A stretch of DNA of 64,000 nt from Spinacia oleracea. Taxonomy: Eukaryota > Streptophyta > Magnoliopsida > Caryophyllales > Amaranthaceae. The translations under genes and the position numbers were made by a program. The stretch covers positions 40,228,027 to 40,292,026 of the forward strand of contig NC_079491.1 in the NCBI RefSeq assembly GCF_020520425.1. Direction: 5' to 3'. How positions within the stretch are numbered: position 1 is the stretch's first letter; every line of letters starts with the position of its first letter. Shown here one piece after another: positions 10,749 to 20,470 of the stretch. The notes beneath the pieces are model-generated. The model did not search any database. It saw only the letters and a program-made list of their open reading frames with translations, and was not told the DNA's origin.

Positions 10749-12865
10749 ATGGCAAACAACAATCAAAACATCATCATAGGTTCTGAGCTTATGGTCAAGC
10801 TGAACCTAACAAATTTTCTTGAATGGGAAGCTAAGCTAGTTGAAATAGTCAGACTCAATGGACTTGAGTATGTACTGTTACATCCCATGCCGAGCTACTA
10901 TGCCAAAGACATGACCCCTGAAAGATTTTCCGCCTGGGATGCGGATCTCAAAAAGGTTATGAGTCTCATGCTGAACAATATCCCTGATGAATGGGCTAGA
11001 AGGTTTGTAGCCTATGAACCTTTTACGCTCATCAAGAATATGAGGGATATCTGTCGTGGAAGCACGGAGGACAGGGACCTGAACGTCCATGAGTTGATAG
11101 AATCAATGTCTGGTCTAAAGGTTAGTTCTCCCAACACGTGTTATAGGATGGAAGTCCAAGAAACACATGTTCAGCTCCTTCGCACTAAACAAAGGGTAGG
11201 CGTCCCACTAAGGTTCCATGTGGATCTTATGCTTTCATATTTCGATCGCCTAAGTCTGCTAGGAACACCAATAAGCGAAAGGATGGAAGTCTCTATCTTA
11301 CTCAATTCACTGCACAGTGGGTTTGGTCGCTTCAAGCAACTATACCTAAGTGAACCAAGAGAAGAAACAGTTGCAGAGTTTGTTCACCTTGTCAGAAAGG
11401 CTGAGATAGTACTCGACTGTGAAGCCAAATATTTAATCAAGGCTAGGAGACCTTTCAAGAATGGTGGAAAGTCCAAGGGCAATGCTGAGTCAAGAAAGAA
11501 GACAAAGCAGAACAAGTCCACATCAAGCTGTCTTTATTGTGATGGAATAGGCCATTACAAGAAAGAATGTCCAAATCTTAGGGAAGATCAGAAGAACGGA
11601 ACAGTCGTTCCATCTTCAGGTATTTTCGTTATAGACTGTATACTTGCTAATTCAACTTCTTGGGTATTAGATACAGGTTGTGGCTCACACTTATGTTCCA
11701 ATTCACAGGGACTAAGAAGAAGTAGAAAGTGAACCAAGAGAAGAAACAGTTGCAGAATTTGTTCACCTTGTCAGAAAGGCTGAGATAATACCGGACTACG
11801 AAGCCAAAGATTTACTCAAGGCTAAAGGGAGACCGTTCAAGAAAAGTGGAAAGTCCAAGGGCAATGCTAAATCAAAGCAGGACAAGTCCACATCAAGCTG
11901 TCTTTATTGTGATGGAATAGGCCATTACAAAAGAGAATGTCCAAAGCTAAAGGAAGATCAGAAGAACGGAACAGTCGTTCCATCTTCAGGTATTTTCGTT
12001 ATAAACTGTATACTTGCTAATTCAACTTCTTGGGTATTAGATACAGGTTGTGGCTCACACTTATGTTCCAATCCACAGGGACTAAGAAGAAATAGAAAGT
12101 TAAGCAAGGGTGAAGTCGACCTAAGAGTGGGAAATGGAGCACGGATTGCTGCATTAGCTGTAGGAACTTATTATTTGTCGTTGCCCTCTGGGCTAGTTTT
12201 GGAACTGGAAGAGTGTTTCCATGTTCCAAGTCTTACTAAAAACATCATTTCTGTTTCTTGCTTAGATGCTAAGGGATTTTCCTTTTTAATAAAAGACAAT
12301 AGTTGTTCGTTTTATTTTAAAGAGATGTTTTATGGATCTGCTAGATTAGTCAATGGACTTTATTTATTAGATCACGACAAACAAGTTTATGACATCATTA
12401 CCAAAAGGCCAAAAAGGATGATTCAGATCTCACCTATCTGTGGCATTGTCGATTAGGCCATATTAACTTGAAACGCATGGAAAGACTTCAAAAAGAAGGA
12501 ATTCTAGAACCATTTGACTTAGAGGATTATGGTAAGTGCGAATCATGTTTACTTGGCAAAATGACAAAGCAACCTTTCTCTAAAGTTGGAGAAAGAGAAA
12601 ATGAACTATTGGGTTTAATCCATACAGATGTATGTGGACCAATGAGTACAAATGCTAGAGGTGGTTTCAGCTACTTTATCACTTTCACTGATGACTTCAG
12701 TAGATATGGTTATGTCTACCTAATGAAGCATAAGTCTGAATCCTTTGACAAATTCAAGGAATTTCAGAGTGAAGTAGAGAATCAATTAGGCAAGAAGATT
12801 AAAGCACTGCGGTCTGATTGAGGCGGTGAATATCTGAGCTATGAATTTGATGACCATCTGAGCTC
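10749..12865 (+). pseudogene. Copia-1 gag-protease-integrase, broken
   Basis: Gag starts at the ATG at 10749 and has a copia-type N-terminus (LNLTNFLEWE). A CCHC zinc knuckle (CLYCDGIGHYKKEC) lies near residue 260, followed by the protease motif DTGCGSH. The frame stops at 11730-11732, where a tandem duplication of the knuckle-protease segment begins. After the second copy, protease continues at 12127-12456, a frameshift near 12410 moves into the integrase zinc domain, and the catalytic core follows (IHTDVCGPMS, TFTDDFSRYG). A stop at 12819-12821 replaces the Arg codon of the GGEY region. Shortly after, near 12865, the text jumps to 3' untranslated sequence, removing the third catalytic residue, reverse transcriptase and RNase H. 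Non-functional. Confidence 0.92.
11350..12103 (+). repeat. Tandem duplication of the zinc knuckle-protease segment
   Basis: About 11351-11727 is repeated at 11728-12103. Both copies carry the run from AGTGAACCAAGAG through the CCHC knuckle and DTGCGSH to GGACTAAGAAGAA. The copies differ by substitutions and a short indel (the second lacks about 9 bp before AAGCAGGACAAG), so the duplication is not very young. The junction shares AGTGAACC-like text on both sides, consistent with unequal exchange or template switching. Confidence 0.88.
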
Positions 12866-13011
12866 TGTTTATTTGATCAGTTGAACTCTGAAACCGAGAA
12901 ACACCTCTAGACATAATAAGGATGACAACTCTTACCTTATGTTCAAGAGCAAGCATCGAGCGACAAAGGAATTAGGAAATGCACACTTGTCCCTAAGGAC
13001 AAGTGGGAGAC
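12866..13011 (+). other. Copia-1 3' untranslated remnant and polypurine tract
   Basis: Aligns with the copia-2 3' region (GTTGAACTCTG...CCGAGAAACAC...AATAAGGATG), which shows that everything between integrase and this point was deleted. AAGTGGGAGAC at 13001-13011 is the polypurine tract immediately before the right LTR. Confidence 0.75.
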
Positions 13012-14407
13012 TGAAGGAAATAATGCCCTTGGTCCAAGTATGCATATAATATTAAGTCTAATAAATGCGGTTCAGTATTAATTAACAAGTTAATAATTCA
13101 GTGAGATCAAGTGAGCTGAATGCCTAGCTAGAGGCCGCTTCAGTTCAAGTGGAATTAATAATATTAATCCACAGCTTACTCTTCACTGAACCCGTAAGGT
13201 CACACAAATAGTACGTAAACGGATCAAGTATTTAATGGCATTAAAAAACTCCATCTATGGATATTCGGAATCGACGGATCTTGGTTTCAGTGGGAGCTGA
13301 GATCGTCACAAGCAAGAAATGAATACTCCGGAAACGATGATATTGCCGGAAACGGAAATATGGATCGTATCGGAAATACAAATATTATCCAAGTCGTAGA
13401 TGTTTCCGGAAACGGAAACATGGTACGTATCGGAAAATATTATTGGAAATGGAAATATTACCGGAATCGGAAATATTTCCGGAAACGGAAATATTGTCGG
13501 AATCGGAAATATTGTCGGAATCGGAAATATTGTCGGAATCGGAAAATAATTCCGGAAACGGAAATATTAAATATTTGTTCGAAACGGAAATAAATTCCGG
13601 AATCGGAAATATTAAATATTGTTCGTATCGGAAATGAATTCCGGAACCGGGAATTTAATCGGAAGCGCATCGTACGAATTAGCATCGGACGAGGCTTGCT
13701 AGACGAAGGCCCAGCACGAAGCCAGGCCCGCGCCCAGCAAGCCGAGTGCCCAAACACGGAGCTGTCACAGCCTCGCCAGGCCCAGCAAGGCCTTTGGCGC
13801 GCGCGCGCTGAGCGTGCTGTTGGGCTGCGAGCAGCGACTGCTCGTGTGGGCCGCAAGGCCTGCGCGGGTGGTGCGATGCTCGTGGCCATACGATGATCGT
13901 GTTTGTAACGAATCCTAATCCTATCGGAATTCGTGTATTGATTAAATCCTAATCCTAATAGATTAAATTTATTATTTAGAGTTCAAATAGGATTCTAATT
14001 AATAAATCCACATCCTAGTAGGATTATAATTCCTTTTCCATAACTCTATAAATATGTGCCTAGGGTCATAATTTATAGACACAATTGAAGTATTCAAAGG
14101 TAAGGTTTTTAAGCAAAATCAGCCAAACACTTGCACTATAATAGCCGAAATTCCAAAGCAACCTTAAGGGCGATTCTAGTTGGTCAAGCTTAAGGCGGAT
14201 CCGGACGTGCTGTGGACTATCTACGGAGGGACGACACTTGGAGTCCTAAAGACTTGTTCTTGTTCGGTTCGGGCGCAGCTAGGGAAGGCACGCTACAAAG
14301 TGTATGCATCTAAAATATGCTAAATGATTATGTGTAAATAATATGCTTCCTGGCTTTATGGTTTTTCCGCATGATTTATGTTTTGTCATATGTATCATAA
14401 CCTAACA
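13012..14407 (+). repeat. Copia-1 right LTR, complete (1396 bp)
   Basis: Starts TGAAGGAAATAATG after the polypurine tract and ends ...CCTAACA, followed by GTTCT. Parts: AT-rich start, GGAATCGGAAATATT repeats (13320-13640), GC-rich block (13690-13890), TATA box at 14047-14054, transcribed end. It is the reference for the truncated left copy. Confidence 0.92.
13320..13640. repeat. 18-bp CCGGAA-rich minisatellite in the copia-1 LTR
   Basis: Repeated GGAATCGGAAATATTGTC-like units mixed with GGAAACGGAAATATT variants. Many contain TTCCGGAA-type palindromes. The left LTR (about 740-1025) has the same array with one unit fewer. Frames such as RNRKYCRNRKY result from the repeat and are not proteins. 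Confidence 0.85.
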
Positions 14408-14411
14408 GTTC

Positions 14412-14660
14412 TAGCATCCTTCATACAAGCAACTGAACTAAGATATCTTGCCAACCGCTAAGAGCAAAAGTACGAGAGAAAAAAAGATGAATGTTGGTTT
14501 CAGGGTCAATTCCACGCATGGGCCACAGAGGATCACAATTCACATTCCTAATAATCAATTTATCAGCTGTAATTAGTCTGTCTTGTTGAAAACTAGCGAA
14601 GTAATAAATACAATTTTTGGGGAAGCTCGATTGTTGCAAGTAATGCCGAAGAGTAACTCT
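14412..14660 (-). pseudogene. LINE (non-LTR) relic: reverse-transcriptase zinc-binding region
   Basis: The minus-strand frame 14639-14421 reads ...LITADKLIIRNVNCDP, then PMRGIDPETNIHLFF and ALSGWQDIL. This matches the pattern of the zf-RVT domain at the end of plant LINE/RVT proteins (T-D-L...C..C....E...HLFF.C...W). Two positions expected to be Cys read Trp and Arg here, so it is decayed. It abuts the copia-1 right LTR. Confidence 0.65.
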
Positions 14661-15577
14661 TTGAATAAACTAGTTTTTGGCCCGTTCGACGAACGGGCTG
14701 GTTATATGTTGGTCGGTAAGGGAATTTAGAAGTTATGTTGTTCTTAAGTAGGTGTTAGAAGGTGTTTAAACCAAATGACAATAATTAAAACTTTAACATA
14801 TGAAGTCTTGTCTTTTTAATCATTACATTTTTCTGCTTATGTTCATCTTCCCTGAAAAAATAGATCCACTTTAAATCACTTATTACCGCCAATAACATAT
14901 CATTTGTACAAAGACCAAACAAAATTGCAACTGTTACAGTTTACGACTATACTCATGTAATCCAATTAAGGGAAAGACTTAACAAAGTCTAACTATTGAA
15001 CTTACTGACAAAACTTTTCTTATAGGAGAACTAAAACTAATTGTAACTTACCTATCAAGAAAAATATACAAATAAAACCCACCTAAAAGTCTCAAAATGT
15101 CGATGGCGATTTACCCACCTTTAATCATTTGCATGGAAACCATACATTATAAGATTATTCTTCTCTGCAAAATGAATTGCAACTAATTAAGCAAGAAAAA
15201 TAAACAACATACTTCCAATGTGCTTAAGAAAAATAAAAAACAACGTGCTTAGAGAGAGAGAGAGAGATAAATGGGGGGGGGAGGTGGTATTACAGCTCGA
15301 ATTGCATGTACGAAAATAAACAATAGAAATGTTGAATTAAAGCACCATATAATCTCCTACCGTTTCAAAAGGGATCAGTCAAAAAGTCTATTAGTGTGGT
15401 TAAATTTTGAATTAATGCTACAGGAAAAGGGGAGAAGATTTGGGAATTGAATTAAATTTACATTGAAAATAATTAAGCTTGGAGAGTTAATGGGAAGGTG
15501 AAGAAGAATTGGGAAGATGAAGTAGGGGACGGTAGTTTAGGCATAATCAAGTTGGGTATTGATCCTAATTTTTGGTA
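14661..15577. other. Unassigned intergenic DNA
   Basis: AT-rich, no coding frame. A hairpin-forming GGCCCGTTCGACGAACGGGCT lies at 14679-14699, a style seen at termini of small plant transposons. A GA-repeat followed by a G-run lies at about 15252-15285. Nothing else recognised. Confidence 0.4.
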
Positions 15578-15860
15578 ATCCCCCCGTCCCGTTTTTGTAG
15601 TCCTGATTCTATTTTAAGCGTCCCAAAATTATAATCGTTTCTACTTCTGGCCATTAAGTTTTTCACATTCCCATGTACTATATTAATAAAAAAATGCACT
15701 GAAAACCCAACACAACTTCTCCATGTACTATATTCCTTTATCCATGTAATATATTTCATTTTCTCATACAAATCAATTATCAATGTACTATATTCTAAAT
15801 TTTCGTGTATTATATACACTTTTCTTAAAACCCGTTTTTTTAGTCAAATAATACTATAAA
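15578..15860. repeat. Possible small MITE-like repeat
   Basis: Begins with CCCCCCGTCCCGTTTTTGTAG, close to the CTCCCTCCGTCCC style of Stowaway-type ends, and contains repeated CCATGTACTATATT-like words (15671, 15720, 15782). A CCCGTTTTTTTAGTC block near 15830 repeats the left end in direct rather than inverted orientation, so the class is uncertain. Confidence 0.3.
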
Positions 15861-15917
15861 TATGGGATGGATGCAATACAATTTTAGTAAATTAAAGAGA
15901 TGGAGATTAGTAGTATA

Positions 15918-16252
15918 CTCCCTCTGTTCCTTTTTGTTCTTCCCGGTTGGGAAATGGTGTTAGAATTAAGAAAATTGAATCTTGTAATGATTGGGTGTAA
16001 GAGTAATGATTGAATGTAAGAGAAAGTAATAAAGTAGTAAAGGAAAGTAATAAAGAAATGAAGGAGAGAGAAGATATTTTTAATAAAGTAGTAAAAAATC
16101 ATAAAAGTGGGGTTGGGTGGGTGAATAGTGAAATGTGAATGAATTAAATAAGGGATGGTGGGGAATTTTATGGTAAAAAGTCATGTCCAAAAATAGAAAC
16201 GGGAAGAACATATAGGAACGCCCGAAAAAAAAATGGGAAGAACAAAAAGGAA
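15918..16252. mobile_element. Stowaway-like MITE with degraded right end
   Basis: The left end CTCCCTCTGTTCC follows a TA at 15916-15917. The core TTCCTTTTTGTTCTTCCC recurs inverted at about 16235-16252 (GGGAAGAACAAAAAGGAA). The outermost bases of the right end do not match (TCACAACTAC instead of a GGAGGGAG-type end), so that end is eroded or replaced by the next sequence. No coding capacity, about 335 bp. Confidence 0.65.
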
Positions 16253-16515
16253 TCACAACTACAAAATTGGGCAAAGAGACCCTAAATAAAAGACCTTATA
16301 GTTGAGATAACAGGTCTCTTTAATATTTGAAATCTAATATTAGAGATAACGAGTCTCTAATGTATACCTAGCCCCACGTACGCCACTAAGTCTTTAGGGA
16401 AGAGACCCCTTATGTTAGTCAGGGGTCTCTAGTTGTATAGTGGGCCCCTGTATCACACTACAATCGAAAGGGTAGAGACCCGTCACGTGACTCCACGGGT
16501 CTCTATTATTCTCCC
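16253..16515. repeat. Cluster of GAGACC/GGTCTC hairpins
   Basis: Four or more inverted pairs built on AGAGACC...GGTCTCT. The clearest are AGAGACCCCT...AGGGGTCTCT (16403-16432) and AGAGACCCGT...ACGGGTCTCT (16473-16504). The layout resembles CACTA subterminal regions, and the start CACAACTACAAAA (16253) is loosely like a CACTA end. No partner end was found, so it may be an end relic of another DNA transposon. Confidence 0.5.
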
Positions 16516-16900
16516 CCACCAAACGCCAGAATAAAAAGATAATGAAGTACATTACATGTCATTCTCTCCTTCCTTTTTCCTCCTATTATGTTCTAGCTTA
16601 CCATTGTCTCCTTCTTTTATCTTTCTAGATCTATTTTCCTAAAGTAGTCGGCGTTGGTGGTTTAGAATCAAGTCTGTAGATTTCTTATTTTTACGAATTC
16701 TTTTTCCTTAGAGTTGCGATTCCTACAAATATTCTGGAATTTCGGAGTTTAGGGTTTGAATTGCAAATGATGTCTTTCAGGATTCATGTAGAAGAGGGTA
16801 GTTATCGACTCAACACATGCCTCCACTGTTGTGAAGAAGCTCTCACTAGGAAAATCGATTTGGTTGTTTCTAGCCGAGAAGAAACTACTGGAGGAGTAGC
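16516..16900. other. Unassigned DNA with a short open frame, cut by copia-2
   Basis: Pyrimidine-rich, leader-like sequence leads to an ATG at 16770 with the frame MSFRIHVEEGSYRLN... It runs into the copia-2 left LTR at 16901. Past the right LTR the same frame meets a stop within a few codons, so it is not an obvious split gene. I do not recognise the peptide. Confidence 0.3.
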
Positions 16901-17903
16901 AGAAGGAAATATGTCCTTCACCCAAGGTGCATTAAATCTAATACCAAGGTTCAGATTAATTGCGAACAATTAATTCAATGAGATCAAGTGATCGGAACAG
17001 CTAGCTGGAGCAATGCTTCCGATCAGTGAGTTCTAATGAATATTAAGCTCACAACTTACTCTTGACTGAACCTACAAGGTCACACCAATAACACGTAACA
17101 GATCACCGGATTAAATGAATCGGAAATTCATTTAATAGCTTTTCGGGAATTAGTTGGAAAGCGTATTATACGATACGACCTTGCATCGGAATCGTATATC
17201 GTATCGCGAATATTCGTAAGCTGGGCGACACGAATAAATCGTATCGTACGACGGTGATTCGTCGTATACGAAACGATAAATAATATCCGGAACGATATTA
17301 AGTCGCGACTACGAGGAGTGGCCTACGAGCCGAGTGCGCGAAGCACTCAAGGCCCATGGGCGCTCGGCACGCAAGCAAGGCCACAACATGGCAACGCTGG
17401 CCCATGGCCGAGCGAGCTGCGCGTGTGTGCGCGCGGGCCAAGGCAACGACACAGCAGCTGCAGCGCGGCCCACGGCCCAGCACGCTGCGTGTGCTCGTGT
17501 GCTCTTGCGCGGGCTTGCTGGCCGATCTTGCCCTTGTGGCTTGGCTGGGTAGTAAGGTTATGTTAATAACCTTCTAACCCTTTTCCCAACATAATAATTC
17601 AGTCATACTCAAAACCCTAGAGACACAGAGAACCCTAATTTTCTCTGTGCCTCCAAAGTGAGTTCTTCCCAAAAGGCAAACTATCTTGATCAATTGTCTA
17701 AGCTACGATAATCAAGACGGATCTGATCGTGTCGGTGAACCAAGTGGAGGAACGACAAGTGGAGTTCTAAGTTCGTGTTCGTTGACAGATTTGTGGAAAA
17801 CACGCTTCAAACGTAAGTATGCTTAATCTGTGCTTTATACATGCTTCCTGGCTTTAGGGATTGTTTCCGCACATGTTATTATGTTTAAATGTGTTCCCCT
17901 ACA
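16901..17903 (+). repeat. Copia-2 left LTR
   Basis: 1003 bp, the same length as the right LTR. Contains an AT-rich start, a zone of CG-containing near-palindromes such as TCGTATCGTACGA (17150-17290), a GC-rich block (17310-17545) and a transcribed end with CCCTAGAGACACAGAG. Confidence 0.95.
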
Positions 17904-17904
17904 G

Positions 17905-17918
17905 TGGTATCATGAGCC
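17905..17918 (+). other. Copia-2 primer binding site
   Basis: TGGTATCATGAGCC one base after the LTR, a tRNA-Met-type primer site like that of copia-1. Confidence 0.75.
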
Positions 17919-19792
17919 TTATGTATTCAAAGCATTTTTAGCATGATTTATTTGTTTTTGCATCTGTCGAAAATTTGGAATTTTTTGTGAATTTTTCAAA
18001 TTTATTATGAATTTTTGGATGAATTGCGTAATAAAGTCTGATTTCAAAAAGATTCGCTTTTTTGATTTTTTAAACCCTAATCTGATTGAAAACGATTTTC
18101 TAAAATAACTCTTGAGAACGAAATCGCAAAAACAGGCCTCGAAGTGTCGTTTTTTGGGCGTTTTTGTTAATTTTTTAATAAAAATTAAAAGTGTCGGACA
18201 GTAATTCAATTAAAAGGTCGACTTAAACTACTCGGAATTGCTTGAAATTTTTACACATTGTTTCTGGGTATATTCTTGATCTATGGTAAAACATTCAGAT
18301 TTTTCCGATAATTAGGTATAATAATTCGGTTAATTGGGAAAGGGAATATAATTTCATGGGTCAGTGGCTAATTTTAAAATTTATTGGATTAAAATTTTGA
18401 ATGGTTTCGTTAATTTTAATCGCACTTAAACCTAATTATTGAAATCTGAAATTTAAATGTTAATGAACGATTTAAAGTTTTAGATTTTATTATTTAAAAA
18501 GTTCAAATTTTCAAGTTGATTCGTTCGTTCTTAAAAATTTGAATAATGTTAGCCTTGATTTAATAATTATACGAAATTGGATTGTCATTAAAGTTTATTA
18601 AATCGTTAAAATCATTGTTTTTCGAAAATAAAAATCGTAACTTTTTTTTTGAAAAATAACATTAATGCAAAGTTCGTGAAATTAAAATTTATTTTAATTG
18701 AGTTAGTCCGTAGGCACGAACCAAAGGCACGTACACGATGTGTGGTAGACGTATGGCTCGACGAGCCATGTGGGCTGCTGTACGAGTGATGAGCCGCAGC
18801 GACACAGGCAGTAGCAAGCGAGCTGCGTGCCTCGTGCGCGCTGGGTGGCGAGGAAAGGGCAAGAAAGGTTGTGCCTTGTCTTGCGAGTGCTGCGACGAAT
18901 CAAGGCGCAAGGCTTGCGACGTGCAGCGCAGCGATGGGTACAACGACGGGCGCGTAGGGGCAGCTAGCGCTGTGGGCACGCATGCTCGGCTGCGGGGTGT
19001 GCGAGCATTGCTCGTATGCCTCGTAGGCCACACACAAGGGGCAATGGGCTGGGCGCAAGCCTAGCCCAACCATGCACTTGGACTTTTTCGTTGAAAATTG
19101 TTTTTTTCGTTGGGCTTCGCATATTTGCATTAATTTGAGCTAACGGGATATTTAATTTAATATTTTATTTGTTTGGGCCGGGCCGCGAGTTTTAATTTAA
19201 TATTTCATAATTAATTATCCGGAATAATTATTGGTTTGAGTGGGAGCCGCTAAATGAAATTAAAATGAAATAATTAATTTTAATTATTTTCGTAGGTCGC
19301 ATTATTTTAATTAAATTCGATTTTAATTAGAATAAAGTCTAAGGATTAATAATTTGGAAATTGATTAATCTTTTAGGACGCGTTTATGTGAACGTGAATT
19401 TTAATTAATTCACGTAAATACTTGCATATTTATATGGGCCATTCGTTTTAGCATACGAATGGGTGAATGCATAGAATATATATATTTTATGTAATGTAGG
19501 TACTCCAAGTAACTAGTATGGCCATTTAGGATAGTTAAATACGGTCTGCGAACCGTTCTATCTTTTAATGTAAAGTTTTAGATATAGTCTGCGTACCATG
19601 GAAATTTTGATGTAATTTTATTATTTTCAAGTATTTCTAAGTTTAGAACTTTAAGTTAGCAAGTTTAGAACTTTAAGTTAGCATTTGAACGTAGATTCAA
19701 GACGATGCCAAGCTAACAAGGAGGTGATGAAGATTGGATGCTTCAAGACAAGATGTTTTGGGCCATACGAGATCACCATTTATTTATGCACT

Positions 19793-19891
<99 letters not shown>

Positions 19892-20470
19892 TATGCTTGA
19901 ATGTAAGGATGTATGTATGCTTTGCATGAATAGGTTGTTTCATATGACTCGATTAGATTAAGTTCACTAAATAATCGAACCAACTTAGAAACAACTAGGT
20001 CCAAAGTAATATTGAGTTAATTGCCTTCCAAATCAAGCACTTACAAAAATCTAAGGATCTAAGGTAGTAGGTTTACGCCAAAGCGAGGTGCTATTTTAGT
20101 TGACTTAGGTAGTAAGGCATCCCAAAGGAGCACGTTGATTGTGGTTTCAACTCAAACAACAATGGCATTATGTTGTGGCAATGGGATAAGTTATGGTATT
20201 AATTTATTAACCAAGAGTAATTTGGAGATTACTAGCAATAGGTTTTGCTTACCTAAAATCCTAAACTACTTAAGACATGCCAAAGCTGCTTAAGGATTTA
20301 GGACTTTGGGGGTCTTGGAATCGTTTCATTCTTTTTGGACCATGTTTTTGCTTTTTGCATGAATGAAATGTTTAATAGCTTTAATGATTGCATGCTAGCT
20401 TTTGCTTCAAAGTTATTAAAGTTTATGAATGGTTATTTATTGCAAATTCTTTTCGATTGTAGTAATCAAA
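17919..20470. other. Copia-2 5' leader (2.5 kb) with GC-rich island and (TA)n
   Basis: Non-coding leader. A GC-rich island at about 18690-19080 has open frames on both strands. GGTCTGCGAACC-like blocks occur at 19540-19600 and a GGGCCATTC...GAATGGGTGAA block at 19436-19472, both shared with copia-1. A (TA)n microsatellite of about 84 bp at 19796-19879 runs into (TG)6. Confidence 0.65.

Larger units (their letters stand above)
550..14407 (+). mobile_element. Copia-1: defective Ty1/copia LTR retrotransposon, 5' end outside the window
   Basis: The left LTR fragment is 550-1808 and the complete right LTR is 13012-14407. A tRNA-Met-type primer site follows the left LTR, and a purine-rich AAGTGGGAGAC precedes the right one. 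Order of parts: LTR, primer site, long 5' leader (interrupted by CACTA-1 at 3424-9698), broken gag-protease-integrase, polypurine tract, LTR. Reverse transcriptase and RNase H are missing because the region from integrase to the 3' untranslated region is deleted. The first roughly 107 bp of the left LTR, and hence the left target duplication, lie outside the window beyond the element that ends at 549. Copia-2 (16901-26368) has the same organisation and is a related family. Confidence 0.88.

Noticed and set aside
17298..17577. Four overlapping frames in the copia-2 LTR, repeated at 25783-26042
   Set aside because: Same GC-rich LTR block in two copies; composition explains the openness.
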